Notes: generated by a model from the letters alone, not told the origin. Counted from the stretch's first letter, positions 1 through 6,512 are shown. The stretch is DNA of 6,917 nucleotides from Fidelibacterota bacterium (GCA_003645825.1 QNCQ01000089.1:1-6917), one strand, 5' to 3'. Translations and numbers: made by a program.

Positions 1-1605
1 AAAATTTTACATATAACTTCCTTTGTTTGTATTGTAGCATACTTAACTGCCTACGTCGAACCAAAAGGGAAATTAAAAGAATTCAATGTAAGGATAGAAG
101 AAAGACCCACCGCTATATCAGCGGAACCTAATACTGCGAACATCGTAGTCAGATCAAAGATACCTAATCTTACTTTTTCTAGTAGCATAGGAATAAAAAA
201 AATAGAAGAGAAAAGTGAAGGGAAATGGATACTGACCCTTTATCCCGGGGAACAAGTATTTGAAATAAGAGCAAAGGGATATATGTGTTACATCGAGAAG
301 CAAGACTTTAAGAATGGTAAAGTGTATGACTGCGTAGTTACAGGAATAATTGGATATACAACGACAAAACTTTACGAAATAATCTTTAAATTTAATGTTT
401 CTGATGTTTATTGTTCATACGGTGATTTACCTCCAAATCTTGTCAATGGGAAAAGGGCTATATTTAAGCTCCCCAGAGGAAAGTATACATTCAGCTTTAG
501 TAAAGATGGTTATAAACCTGAATCAATAACAATAGATGTAAAAGGAGACCAAGCCAAAAGTATTAACTTAAGCAGAGACGAAGCTGTATCGCATTTACCG
601 TGTGTAATTTCTATTGATACTAAGCCCCAGGAAGCCGATGTGACCATCGATGGCAAAAAAATAGGAACTACTCCCATATATGCCTGCAGTCTTTCAGTAG
701 GGAATCATCAGGTAGTGATTCAAAAAAACATGTTCTATACAGAGTACCTGGATCTTACAGTAGAAGCTGGTCAAACGGAACATATTTTCAAAAAATTAAG
801 GCCAAAATTTGGATATTTGAGCGCCACAAGTCATCCCGATAAGGTAGAGGTATATCTTGATGGCAAGAAAATAGGCCTGACTCCAATTACTAGGAAAACG
901 GTCGAGAGCGGAAAACATACTTTAGGTGCTAGATTACCTTCTTACTCCTACTACGATAACTTTTTGGTGGATTTTATAATAAACGATAACGAGGAGCAAA
1001 AATTTAGAATAACCACTAATAAGGGACCATCATTACAAATAATAAATAAGTGGCGATTGGTTAAACGTCACATGTTTGGATCTTCACTGGCCTTCGCCGC
1101 AACAAGCTTCATCAGCTGGTTTGGTTATGTCTACTTTTACAATAATTATGTTGATGCCTTGACACCATATAATGCAAAGATATACAGACAGCATGCAGAA
1201 ATAGCCTACAGGATAAATCAGGTGTCCATAGGCTGTAGTTTATTATCCTTAGGAGGATGGGTATTATCTTTCTGCAAAGAAAATAAATCTGATAAGCAAT
1301 GGCTTAAAACACTATCTGAAAAGGATAGATACCGTGCAATGAAGAAAACATGGAATAAGAGAAAACGTAATTTTATTACTACCACGGTCTTGTCCGCAGC
1401 TATAGGTGCGATAAGCCTGTATAGTTCAATCGTATTTCAAAAGATTTATGAATCACCTTCTTCACAGTTTCAGGAAAACGCCAGTCGTGAATATTCAAAA
1501 GGATTTATGAATATATCAATTGTCTCATTTGGAATAAGTGTATTCTCTTTTGGTGGTAGTATATACTCTTCAGTTCGGGAGCATAGCACAAGATATGCGG
1601 GATAA
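1..1605 (+). CDS. PEGA-repeat membrane/envelope protein with four C-terminal TM helices (5' partial)
   Basis: The frame is open from base 1 to the TAA at 1603-1605 (534 codons). The first visible residues (about 2-19) are hydrophobic and look like a signal peptide, so the start codon probably lies only a few codons upstream of the window. The first in-frame ATG, at 283, falls inside a folded beta-rich domain and is not a credible start. Order of parts, numbered from base 1: beta-rich N-terminal domain (about 48-115); a degenerate PEGA-like unit with 'LPRGKYTF' (about 127-190); PEGA repeat with 'DGKKIGTTP' (about 201-265); PEGA repeat with 'DGKKIGLTP' (about 271-340); four predicted TM helices (about 357-378, 406-425, 458-480, 502-522). 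The helices come as two pairs, each preceded by a basic stretch, which suggests an internal duplication. PEGA domains are surface or periplasmic beta modules; no enzymatic motif is seen. The role is unknown, possibly envelope anchoring or scaffolding. The next gene overlaps its end by 11 bases. Confidence 0.85.
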   Translation, partial: KILHITSFVCIVAYLTAYVEPKGKLKEFNVRIEERPTAISAEPNTANIVVRSKIPNLTFSSSIGIKKIEEKSEGKWILTLYPGEQVFEIRAKGYMCYIEKQDFKNGKVYDCVVTGIIGYTTTKLYEIIFKFNVSDVYCSYGDLPPNLVNGKRAIFKLPRGKYTFSFSKDGYKPESITIDVKGDQAKSINLSRDEAVSHLPCVISIDTKPQEADVTIDGKKIGTTPIYACSLSVGNHQVVIQKNMFYTEYLDLTVEAGQTEHIFKKLRPKFGYLSATSHPDKVEVYLDGKKIGLTPITRKTVESGKHTLGARLPSYSYYDNFLVDFIINDNEEQKFRITTNKGPSLQIINKWRLVKRHMFGSSLAFAATSFISWFGYVYFYNNYVDALTPYNAKIYRQHAEIAYRINQVSIGCSLLSLGGWVLSFCKENKSDKQWLKTLSEKDRYRAMKKTWNKRKRNFITTTVLSAAIGAISLYSSIVFQKIYESPSSQFQENASREYSKGFMNISIVSFGISVFSFGGSIYSSVREHSTRYAG

Positions 1606-2257
1606 AATATTTTTTCTTTTCTTTTCTGTAATAATTTTGTGCTCATGTATTAGCAAACCGGAGTGGAAGAATCCTTTCGACCCAAAGGCTGATATATCAC
1701 CTGGCGAATGGGCACCTTCAAATCTAGAGATTACGCAGATAACCGTATGTTCCGCAAAACTTTCCTGGAATCAGAGTGAAAACAGGATAGTTGGGTTTAG
1801 AATAGAAAGAAAGATTGATAACGGCCCATGGTCTATTATAGCCATAATTGGTAAAAGTGAAAGAGAGTGGATTGATTATAATGTAATACCTGATTCTACA
1901 AAGACTCATTACTACAGAATTTACGCATATGCTGGAGATAATGTATCTGATTATATTGAAGGAAGTATAAGACCTTCTTTCCCCGAACCGAGCAATCTAG
2001 TGATAACTCAGGTTTCAGTTGATACATTAAGACTAGATTGGAAAGATAATAGCATTGGGGAAGACGGCTTCATCATTGATAAGAGAATAGAAGATGGGAA
2101 TTGGATTGAAAACTATGGTATTGTTGGAGAAAACATCACAGCGTTTATTGATACAAACATAATATCTAATAAAACCAGCTACTATCGTGTGTGCGCCTAT
2201 AAAGGAATGTACCTCTCTAAATTTGTTGAAAGCTCCTTTACTCCTTCGCTTCCATAG
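1595..2257 (+). CDS. Lipoprotein with two tandem fibronectin type III domains
   Basis: 220-residue protein. I chose the ATG at 1595 because it directly precedes a lipoprotein signal: charged 'MRDK', a hydrophobic core, then 'LCSC' with Cys18 as the likely lipidated residue. The open frame extends upstream to 1538, but that extension would bury the signal peptide and overlap gene 1 far more. After the Cys comes 'WKNPFDP' (24-30), a motif often seen at the start of lipoproteins in FCB-group candidate phyla. Two FN3 domains follow (about 40-127 and 131-218). They are clear repeats of one another: both begin with 'PSNL.IT' and carry a W in strand C and a 'YYR' core near the end. No catalytic motif is present, so it is probably a surface binding or structural protein. 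The 11-base overlap with the upstream PEGA gene suggests translational coupling. The stop codon lies inside a terminator hairpin, so this is the last gene of its transcript. No strong Shine-Dalgarno is seen; GGGAG at 1577-1581 is too distant to be convincing. Confidence 0.85.
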   Translation: MRDKIFFLFFSVIILCSCISKPEWKNPFDPKADISPGEWAPSNLEITQITVCSAKLSWNQSENRIVGFRIERKIDNGPWSIIAIIGKSEREWIDYNVIPDSTKTHYYRIYAYAGDNVSDYIEGSIRPSFPEPSNLVITQVSVDTLRLDWKDNSIGEDGFIIDKRIEDGNWIENYGIVGENITAFIDTNIISNKTSYYRVCAYKGMYLSKFVESSFTPSLP

Positions 2258-2276
2258 ACAAGCTGTGGAATTTTTT
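2250..2276 (+). terminator. Rho-independent terminator at the end of the PEGA-FN3 unit
   Basis: An 8-bp stem, TTCCATAG (2250-2257) paired with CTGTGGAA (2263-2270), has one G-U pair and a 5-nt loop ACAAG. It is followed at once by six T residues (2271-2276). This is the classical intrinsic-terminator layout. The TAG stop codon of the FN3 lipoprotein (2255-2257) is part of the 5' arm, so ribosomes finishing the gene would cover the hairpin. That supports the short two-FN3 product being the natural end of the gene rather than a recent truncation. Confidence 0.7.
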
Positions 2277-2420
2277 ATCAAATATTAAAGAACAATATTC
2301 CATGGTGCCAAATTAATTGTGTCTGGTAAGATAAACCTCCTATCCATACGAGATTTACTCAAAAAATTGTGTAAGGCTTTAGAAGTTCTCATAATTTGTG
2401 GTAAGTGGTTATCGTGAAGA

Positions 2421-2612
2421 TTGGAAATGTTCAGAATTCTGTGTAAACTGAAAGACAGACGAATGTTCTCTCAATGGGATTTGATGGATGTTAAAACGAT
2501 GGATGATTTAGTAGGTAAAGAAGGACTCATCAGGAGAGTCACCAGGAACCTTAGTGGACAGCTTTTACGGGAAGAGTTTGCTCATCGTTTAGGTTATGAA
2601 CCCCTTGAGTAA
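2421..2612 (+). pseudogene. IS256/Mutator-type transposase N-terminal remnant
   Basis: This 63-codon open frame starts at TTG 2421 (first ATG 2427) and ends at TAA 2610-2612. Its last roughly 40 residues, containing 'DDLVGKEGLI' and ending 'HRLGYEPLE', resemble the N-terminal region of IS256/Mutator-family transposases, where a 'GxxGLhxxhhxxhhxxhhxxEhxxHLGYE' pattern precedes the catalytic domain. Full transposases of this family are about 400 residues and carry a DDE catalytic triad. Here the frame stops right after the LGYE motif, and I see no continuation in any frame downstream, so it cannot be functional. An in-frame TGA (2415-2417) sits just upstream. The call rests on motif recognition alone. 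A chance small ORF is possible but unlikely given how well the motif fits. Confidence 0.6.
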
Positions 2613-2726
2613 GCTGATGGAGTTTTTACGGTAACTATCATTAATTGTAGAAAGTTTTTCAAAAAGTCGTTGTGTTTAGAGGATTTTTATTAGTGTAGCG
2701 AGTGTTAATTTTATTAAATTATATTT

Positions 2727-2731
2727 GGAGG
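2727..2731 (+). promoter_or_regulatory. Shine-Dalgarno GGAGG of the GH16 gene
   Basis: GGAGG sits 5 nt before the ATG at 2737 and only 2 nt before the ATG at 2734. It therefore favours 2737 as the start and excludes the TTG at 2725, which overlaps it. It is the clearest ribosome-binding site in the window; CotH, the adaptor and the FN3 lipoprotein have none of comparable quality. Confidence 0.7.
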
Positions 2732-2736
2732 TAATG

Positions 2737-3582
2737 ATGAGAAATAAAGTACCTTTTTTTCTCAGCTTAGTTTTGATTTTGCTACTTGGATTGCGATGTG
2801 GCAGTAAAGAGGGTTGTGGTGATAATGAATTGTTGGGAGATTGGGAACTTATATGGTATGACGAATTTGAGTCAGGAATAATTGATACCAGTAAATGGTG
2901 CTATGACATTGGAGGACATGGCTGGGGTAATAATGAATTACAATATTACACAGACAGACCGATAAACTCTTTTATAGAAAATGGTAAGCTCATAATTCAA
3001 GCAGTAAAAGAGAGGTATATCAAAGATGGAAAGGAATGGCAATATACATCAGCTAGAATCAAAACAATGAATAGAGGAGACTGGAAGTATGGTAGAATAG
3101 AAGTGAAAGCTAAACTTCCTTATGGCCAGGGAATTTGGCCAGCGATATGGATGTTGCCAACAGAGTGGAAATATGGAGGTTGGGCTGCAAGTGGTGAGAT
3201 AGATATAATGGAAATGCTGGGACATGAAACAAATAAAGTTTATGGAACTATTCACTATGGTGGGCAATGGCCAGATAATGTACATACCGGCGAGTCATTT
3301 GTTCTGAAAGATGGTGATTTTAGTAAGGAATTTCATATTTTTGCAATTGAATGGGATACTACGTATATAAAATGGTTTGTTGATGACTCATGCTATCAGG
3401 TTCAAACCCAATGGTGGTCATCAGGCGGTCCATATCCGGCGCCTTTTGATCAAAAATTTCATTTAATAATGAATATTGCTGTGGGAGGTAATTGGCCAGG
3501 ATATCCTGATGAAACAACAAAATTTCCCCAAAGAATGGAAGTGGAATACGTAAGAGTGTATAAAAAGGATAACGGAAGATGA
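2737..3582 (+). CDS. GH16 family endo-beta-glucanase (laminarinase-like), probable lipoprotein
   Basis: 281 residues from the ATG at 2737. This start is set by GGAGG 5 nt upstream; the frame also runs up to a TTG at 2725, but that overlaps the ribosome-binding site. Residues 5-20 form a signal-peptide core, followed by Cys21. The residue before it is Arg ('GLRC'), unusual for a lipobox, so lipidation is likely but not certain. The GH16 fold covers about 38-277. 'GEIDIME' (153-159) is the family active site: E154 as nucleophile, D156 as helper and E159 as acid/base, in the ExDxxE form typical of laminarinases and related beta-1,3(4)-glucanases. Other family marks are 'WPAIWMLP' (134-141), 'GTIHYGG' (170-176) and 'MNIAVGGNWPG' (245-255). 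The length is that of a single catalytic domain with no binding module. The likely reaction is endo-hydrolysis of beta-1,3- or mixed-linkage glucan outside the cytoplasm; the exact substrate cannot be read from the sequence. The gene stands alone between an IS remnant and the convergent CotH gene. Confidence 0.93.
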   Translation: MRNKVPFFLSLVLILLLGLRCGSKEGCGDNELLGDWELIWYDEFESGIIDTSKWCYDIGGHGWGNNELQYYTDRPINSFIENGKLIIQAVKERYIKDGKEWQYTSARIKTMNRGDWKYGRIEVKAKLPYGQGIWPAIWMLPTEWKYGGWAASGEIDIMEMLGHETNKVYGTIHYGGQWPDNVHTGESFVLKDGDFSKEFHIFAIEWDTTYIKWFVDDSCYQVQTQWWSSGGPYPAPFDQKFHLIMNIAVGGNWPGYPDETTKFPQRMEVEYVRVYKKDNGR

Positions 3583-3717
3583 AGATGCTTTTAGAGATTT
3601 AGCCCTGATCTTTAAAAGACGACGCTTCGAGATCACCTGTTTTTCTAAGCAAAAAAGACTCATTTCAAAAGTCATATAGAAACTCTGCGGAAGATTCTTG
3701 TGTGTTAGATTCCTCCC
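3583..3717. other. Convergent intergenic region with weak terminator-like hairpins
   Basis: This 135-bp gap separates the 3' ends of the GH16 (+) and CotH (-) genes, so it should terminate both transcripts. For the + strand, TGATCT (3606-3611) pairs with AGATCA (3630-3635), with a small inner CGA/TCG stem, and is followed by CCTG and five Ts. For the - strand, a 4-bp GACT/AGTC stem (3657-3660 with 3670-3673) is followed by six Ts (the A run at 3651-3656). Both are weak. The central part (about 3600-3640) looks less AT-rich than the rest of the gap. Confidence 0.3.
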
Positions 3718-5313
3718 TTATTTAAGAAGGATGAACTTTTCTTTAAGGTTTATGTTTTTCCCCGTGATTTTAACTATATAGACACCAGAATTAAGATTCT
3801 GAAGAGGTAGAGTTAATACTGTGGTACGTGAATCTGGAGTGAAATCGTTAACACTGTATAGTTCTTGTCCATTTATGCTAAATATTTTTATACGCAGTTT
3901 CGTTGGTGACGATTTTAGGTTGATTAATATGTTTATCTTGCTATTTGTTGGATTGGGATAAATTTTTATTAAATCTAAGTCTTTTATTAGAGAGTTATTA
4001 TCGTAAGTTAGATTGCTCAGTCCCAGTTCATTATCGATCCAATTAATTCTTTGTGCAATCCATCTTTTTAGATATAAAATTTCTTCGTCCCAGGTTTTCC
4101 AGATAAAGTAATTGGGCCAGATGTATGTTCCAAGTATATTCCATTTTTGGAAGTTCCTTTCCGCGGCATTGGAAATGAGGGAAGTTAATGAGTCTATAAG
4201 ACACAGAATATGTTTTTCATTCAGTATAGTTTTCCTTAATTCAATCCACCTGTTTTTGAATTTTTGCTGGAAATAGGGATCTTGCCACATTTTCTCCCAC
4301 CAGAATGGGATCGGGTAACCGTCATATGGGGGTATCCCCTCTTCAATTTTCCAGCCGTCGGTATTTCCTGCTTCATAATAATTTGCGTTGCCGAATGCTA
4401 AATTGTAATCCCATATAGGTCCAGCAGTTAATCTGCCATCTTTATCATCTCTATCTTTATACATATAGAAGCTTAGCCTGTATGCATCGACATTTTTTGA
4501 GAATTCTGAGATTATAGCCACATCTACAAATGATTCTAAATTGACTTTCTCGTAATTTTCGTCTGGTGGATTATTGTAATCTATATTCCACATTTTCTCT
4601 TCGAAGAGCTTTATAAAATCGATTATGTAGCTTTTTTGCACATCCAGAATATCGTCTGGGTCTGGATAATGGTACTGGTAATAAATTTTACTTTGTATTG
4701 CAGAATACCATCCCTCTATTTTGCTGCCTACTGTTTTATCTATCTTTATTATGTATCCGCCTGTGATGTCATCCTCACTTATTTTAGATATGTTTACCCT
4801 ATTTTTATCTCTTTTGATCTTTTCAATTAATAGATATACCCCTCTGTACTCATCATTTAGAATTAGTTCACAGAATCGGAACCTTGGAGAATACCACCCC
4901 ATTTCTTCATACAATTTGTATGCAACAGCGTTTCTTAACAGGGATTTGTCGCTATAGGGGGCATATAATACCCAATCATTTTCCTTTGGCATACCAAGCA
5001 GGGAGACATTTAGATTATTACCAATTTCATCTCTTGTCTCAATGGAATAGGATTTTTTAGGGAACATCTGTGATGATGAACCACGGGTTTCTATTCCTAT
5101 ATATCCATCGTATTCATTAAATGGATCTGAAATGTGATTGGGTTGGTTTTCATTGTTGATAATTCCCATATGTGCCGTGATTTTAGGTTCATCTGGGATT
5201 TCTCTATTGAATGTATTTATAACTATAATTGGTAGGTTTGATTGCGTGAGTTCCTGCGCTACTATAGTTAGTACAAGTTGACTGATGGCGATAAACAACT
5301 TAAGAAATCTCAT
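3718..5313 (-). CDS. CotH kinase family protein with T9SS type A C-terminal sorting domain
   Basis: 531 residues. A Sec signal peptide (about 1-20, ending near 'TIVAQ') leads into a CotH domain (about 28-430). Family marks are 'RGSSSQMFPKKSYSIE' (77-92), 'WVLYAPYSDKSLLRN' (114-128), 'YRGVYLLIEKIKRDKNRV' (156-173), 'TGGYIIKIDK' (184-193), 'FSKNVDAYRLSFYMYKD' (271-287) and 'GPIWDYNLAFG' (298-308). By analogy with the family, the basic K86/K87 region would serve in nucleotide binding and D302 in metal binding. CotH proteins are atypical kinases, known from Bacillus CotH, which phosphorylates spore-coat proteins. The C-terminus (about 450-531) is a type IX sorting domain with 'IYPNPT' (451-456) and 'GVYIVKI' (510-516), so the protein should cross the outer membrane by T9SS and be attached or released at the surface. 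Its ligand or substrate is unknown. The ATG lies in an AT-rich leader with no Shine-Dalgarno. It is convergent with GH16 and divergent, by 152 bp, from the adaptor-VTC pair. Confidence 0.93.
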   Translation of the reverse strand: MRFLKLFIAISQLVLTIVAQELTQSNLPIIVINTFNREIPDEPKITAHMGIINNENQPNHISDPFNEYDGYIGIETRGSSSQMFPKKSYSIETRDEIGNNLNVSLLGMPKENDWVLYAPYSDKSLLRNAVAYKLYEEMGWYSPRFRFCELILNDEYRGVYLLIEKIKRDKNRVNISKISEDDITGGYIIKIDKTVGSKIEGWYSAIQSKIYYQYHYPDPDDILDVQKSYIIDFIKLFEEKMWNIDYNNPPDENYEKVNLESFVDVAIISEFSKNVDAYRLSFYMYKDRDDKDGRLTAGPIWDYNLAFGNANYYEAGNTDGWKIEEGIPPYDGYPIPFWWEKMWQDPYFQQKFKNRWIELRKTILNEKHILCLIDSLTSLISNAAERNFQKWNILGTYIWPNYFIWKTWDEEILYLKRWIAQRINWIDNELGLSNLTYDNNSLIKDLDLIKIYPNPTNSKINILINLKSSPTKLRIKIFSINGQELYSVNDFTPDSRTTVLTLPLQNLNSGVYIVKITGKNINLKEKFILLK

Positions 5314-5465
5314 CGTTACTTAATTTTAATTTTTAGATGTGAATTTATCCATAGAATATTTATGGAGTGTACCATTTTTCTTTTCGGGAATGGGTTAATT
5401 TTTGGTGTCTGGTAGAAATTTCAGTAATTTACGAAGCTGTCTGATAATTACAATGGGTGTAGCGA
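5314..5465. promoter_or_regulatory. Divergent promoter region between CotH and the adaptor-VTC unit
   Basis: This 152-bp AT-rich spacer separates the 5' ends of CotH (-) and the HlyD-like gene (+). It must contain the start signals for CotH and probably for the adaptor-VTC transcript. I could not assign reliable -35/-10 or Bacteroidota-type -33/-7 boxes. The adaptor gene has only a weak purine-rich GGG (5455-5457), 8 nt before its ATG. A 19-bp palindrome inside the region is listed separately. Confidence 0.5.
5348..5366. promoter_or_regulatory. 19-bp palindrome, candidate operator
   Basis: TCCATA (5348-5353) and TATGGA (5361-5366) are perfect inverted arms around GAATATT. Seven of the nine symmetric pairs match over the 19 bases. 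It lies 35 bp upstream of the CotH start codon and about 100 bp from the adaptor start, a sensible place for a dimeric regulator. No T run follows on either strand, so it is not an obvious terminator. No regulator gene is present in the window. Confidence 0.3.
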
Positions 5466-6512
5466 ATGATAAAAGTAAGACCGTTGATTATATTTGTGGT
5501 AGTTGTTTTGTTTTTTATTATAGTATCCTTTTTTGTGGAAGTTGATTACAAGATAAGTGGATATGGGAAGATTTATCCTTATAGGGAACTTTTAATAATA
5601 AGTCAAGGAGGATTTTTTTCATCTAAGCTGGTTAATTATTTAACCGGTTTTGTTACGAATGAATTAGTTTATAGACCTGAAAGAGGGGATATTGTACAGT
5701 TTTCGATGAAAGATTTTAATAATGGTAAATGTAGAATTTGTAAGGGTGACACAATTGGTATTCTTGTATCGTCTTATATAAATCAGAGAATTAAAGAAAT
5801 AAAAGGAGAGATTCGGTGCTTAGAGGCTGAAATAGATTATCTTAAATCGCCCCAAAAGAGAGCTCTTGTTGAGTTGGCGAAAGAAAAGCTTAACTATGCT
5901 AAAAAGGACGCTGAACATAAGAAAAAAGTTTTTGAAAGAATGATAGAATTGTATAAAAAAGATTTGATTGCTCAAGAGGAGTTTGATGTAATTAGGAATG
6001 ACAAGGATTTAGCAGAGATAAATGTAAGAATTGCGGAGAAAGAGCTTGAAAATGTAAGTACTGGAGAAAAACCTGAACATATTAAAATGATTACTGAACA
6101 AATAAATAAGAATAAAATGATGCTTAACGAGTTGATTAAGCAAAGAGAATTGTTGTTTATTAAGTCCCCGTTCTCTGGGATAGTCCTGCCTTCATATTCC
6201 ATTGATACATTATGTACAGTTAGGGACGTTCAGAAGTTTATTATAGTAGCGCCAATTGATATGAAAGAGTCTTTTGATATTGTAGAAGGGGTGAAAGTTG
6301 AAGCTAAGGTGGTTGGTGAAAGAATGCGAAAAATCTATGGGAAGGTGAGTAGATTGTCCGAGGATATTACCGTTCTAAATGGGAAACAAAAGAGACTTGT
6401 ATTTATAGAAGTTAATGGTGGGGATGTGGGGTTAAGAAAGGGGATGATAGCAAAATGCCATATACATTTGGGGCGGAGAAAATTGATTGAAAGGTTGATA
6501 GGGATTTTTTAG
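5466..6512 (+). CDS. HlyD-like membrane-fusion/periplasmic adaptor protein
   Basis: 348 residues. The N-terminus is positively charged and followed by one TM helix (about 7-24), with the remainder predicted to be periplasmic. Residues about 30-102 form the first lipoyl/beta part, ending 'KGDTIGIL' (93-100). A long charged helical hairpin or coiled coil follows (about 103-230). The second lipoyl half begins 'IKSPFSGIV' (232-240), and a beta-barrel-like region continues to about 335. This order (TM, half lipoyl, coiled coil, half lipoyl, barrel) is that of HlyD/MFP adaptors, and the length is normal. Usual partners are an inner-membrane transporter and an outer-membrane TolC-like channel; none is in the window. 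The first lipoyl half is longer than usual and holds a CxxC (C89, C92). Its stop TAG is immediately followed by the GTG of the VTC gene, so the two are translationally coupled and probably work together. Sequence divergence leaves the exact subfamily open. Confidence 0.8.
   Translation: MIKVRPLIIFVVVVLFFIIVSFFVEVDYKISGYGKIYPYRELLIISQGGFFSSKLVNYLTGFVTNELVYRPERGDIVQFSMKDFNNGKCRICKGDTIGILVSSYINQRIKEIKGEIRCLEAEIDYLKSPQKRALVELAKEKLNYAKKDAEHKKKVFERMIELYKKDLIAQEEFDVIRNDKDLAEINVRIAEKELENVSTGEKPEHIKMITEQINKNKMMLNELIKQRELLFIKSPFSGIVLPSYSIDTLCTVRDVQKFIIVAPIDMKESFDIVEGVKVEAKVVGERMRKIYGKVSRLSEDITVLNGKQKRLVFIEVNGGDVGLRKGMIAKCHIHLGRRKLIERLIGIF
6500..6504 (+). promoter_or_regulatory. Probable Shine-Dalgarno of the VTC gene, inside the adaptor's last codons
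   Basis: AGGGA lies 8 nt before the GTG at 6513, with a T run and the TAG stop of the upstream gene between them. It supports the GTG as the start. An AGGAGG further on, directly against an ATG around 6570, is too close to that ATG and would drop conserved N-terminal residues. Confidence 0.45.

Larger units (their letters stand above)
2258..2736. other. 479-bp intergenic region containing a decayed insertion-sequence fragment
   Basis: Between the FN3 lipoprotein and the GH16 gene there is no intact gene. The region holds, in order: the 3' half of the terminator (to 2276); about 140 bases with no recognisable coding content; the IS256-like transposase remnant (2421-2612); about 110 AT-rich bases that must include the GH16 promoter; and the GH16 Shine-Dalgarno (2727-2731). 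I could not identify inverted terminal repeats or a target-site duplication, so the edges of the former element are unknown. No convincing -35/-10 pair stands out. Confidence 0.6.

Noticed and set aside
1538..1594. Upstream in-frame extension of the FN3 lipoprotein from the ATG at 1538
   Set aside because: It would place 19 extra residues before a clear lipoprotein signal and lengthen the overlap with the PEGA gene to 68 bases. The ATG at 1595 fits better.
2033..2281. Minus-strand open frame opposite the second FN3 domain
   Set aside because: It is a shadow of a well-supported coding region, with no recognisable domain.
2258..2310. Possible continuation of the FN3 protein past its stop into a third, decayed repeat
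   Set aside because: Only a faint P-x-x-S resemblance follows the stop, and the stop sits in a proper terminator, so the two-domain length is most likely natural.
2720..2727. TATATTTG, an exact match to the Bacteroidota -7 consensus TAnnTTTG
   Set aside because: It overlaps the GGAGG ribosome-binding site, so transcription starting from it would exclude that site. No TTTG is found at the -33 distance.
3463..3675. Minus-strand 70-codon open frame overlapping the end of GH16
   Set aside because: Most of it is antisense to the conserved GH16 C-terminus, and the product resembles no protein family I recognise.
4636..4957. Two plus-strand open frames inside the CotH gene
   Set aside because: They lie opposite conserved CotH motifs. 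The hydrophobic, Ser/Tyr-rich composition is typical of antisense frames in AT-rich genes.
2319..5414. 10-bp direct repeat GTGTCTGGTA at 2319-2328 and 5405-5414, both intergenic, considered as insertion-sequence ends
   Set aside because: Many 10-mers recur by chance in about 7 kb of AT-rich DNA. The copies are in the same orientation, and the flanking bases diverge.
2693..5465. GTGTAGCGA shared by the leaders of the GH16 gene (2693-2701) and the adaptor gene (5457-5465)
   Set aside because: Nine bases is within chance expectation, and the distance to the start codon differs (35 nt against 0 nt).
5972..6202. Minus-strand open frame opposite the adaptor coiled coil
   Set aside because: It is the complement of a lysine/glutamate-rich coiled coil, which naturally gives a long Ser/Leu/Phe-rich frame; no start signal is present.
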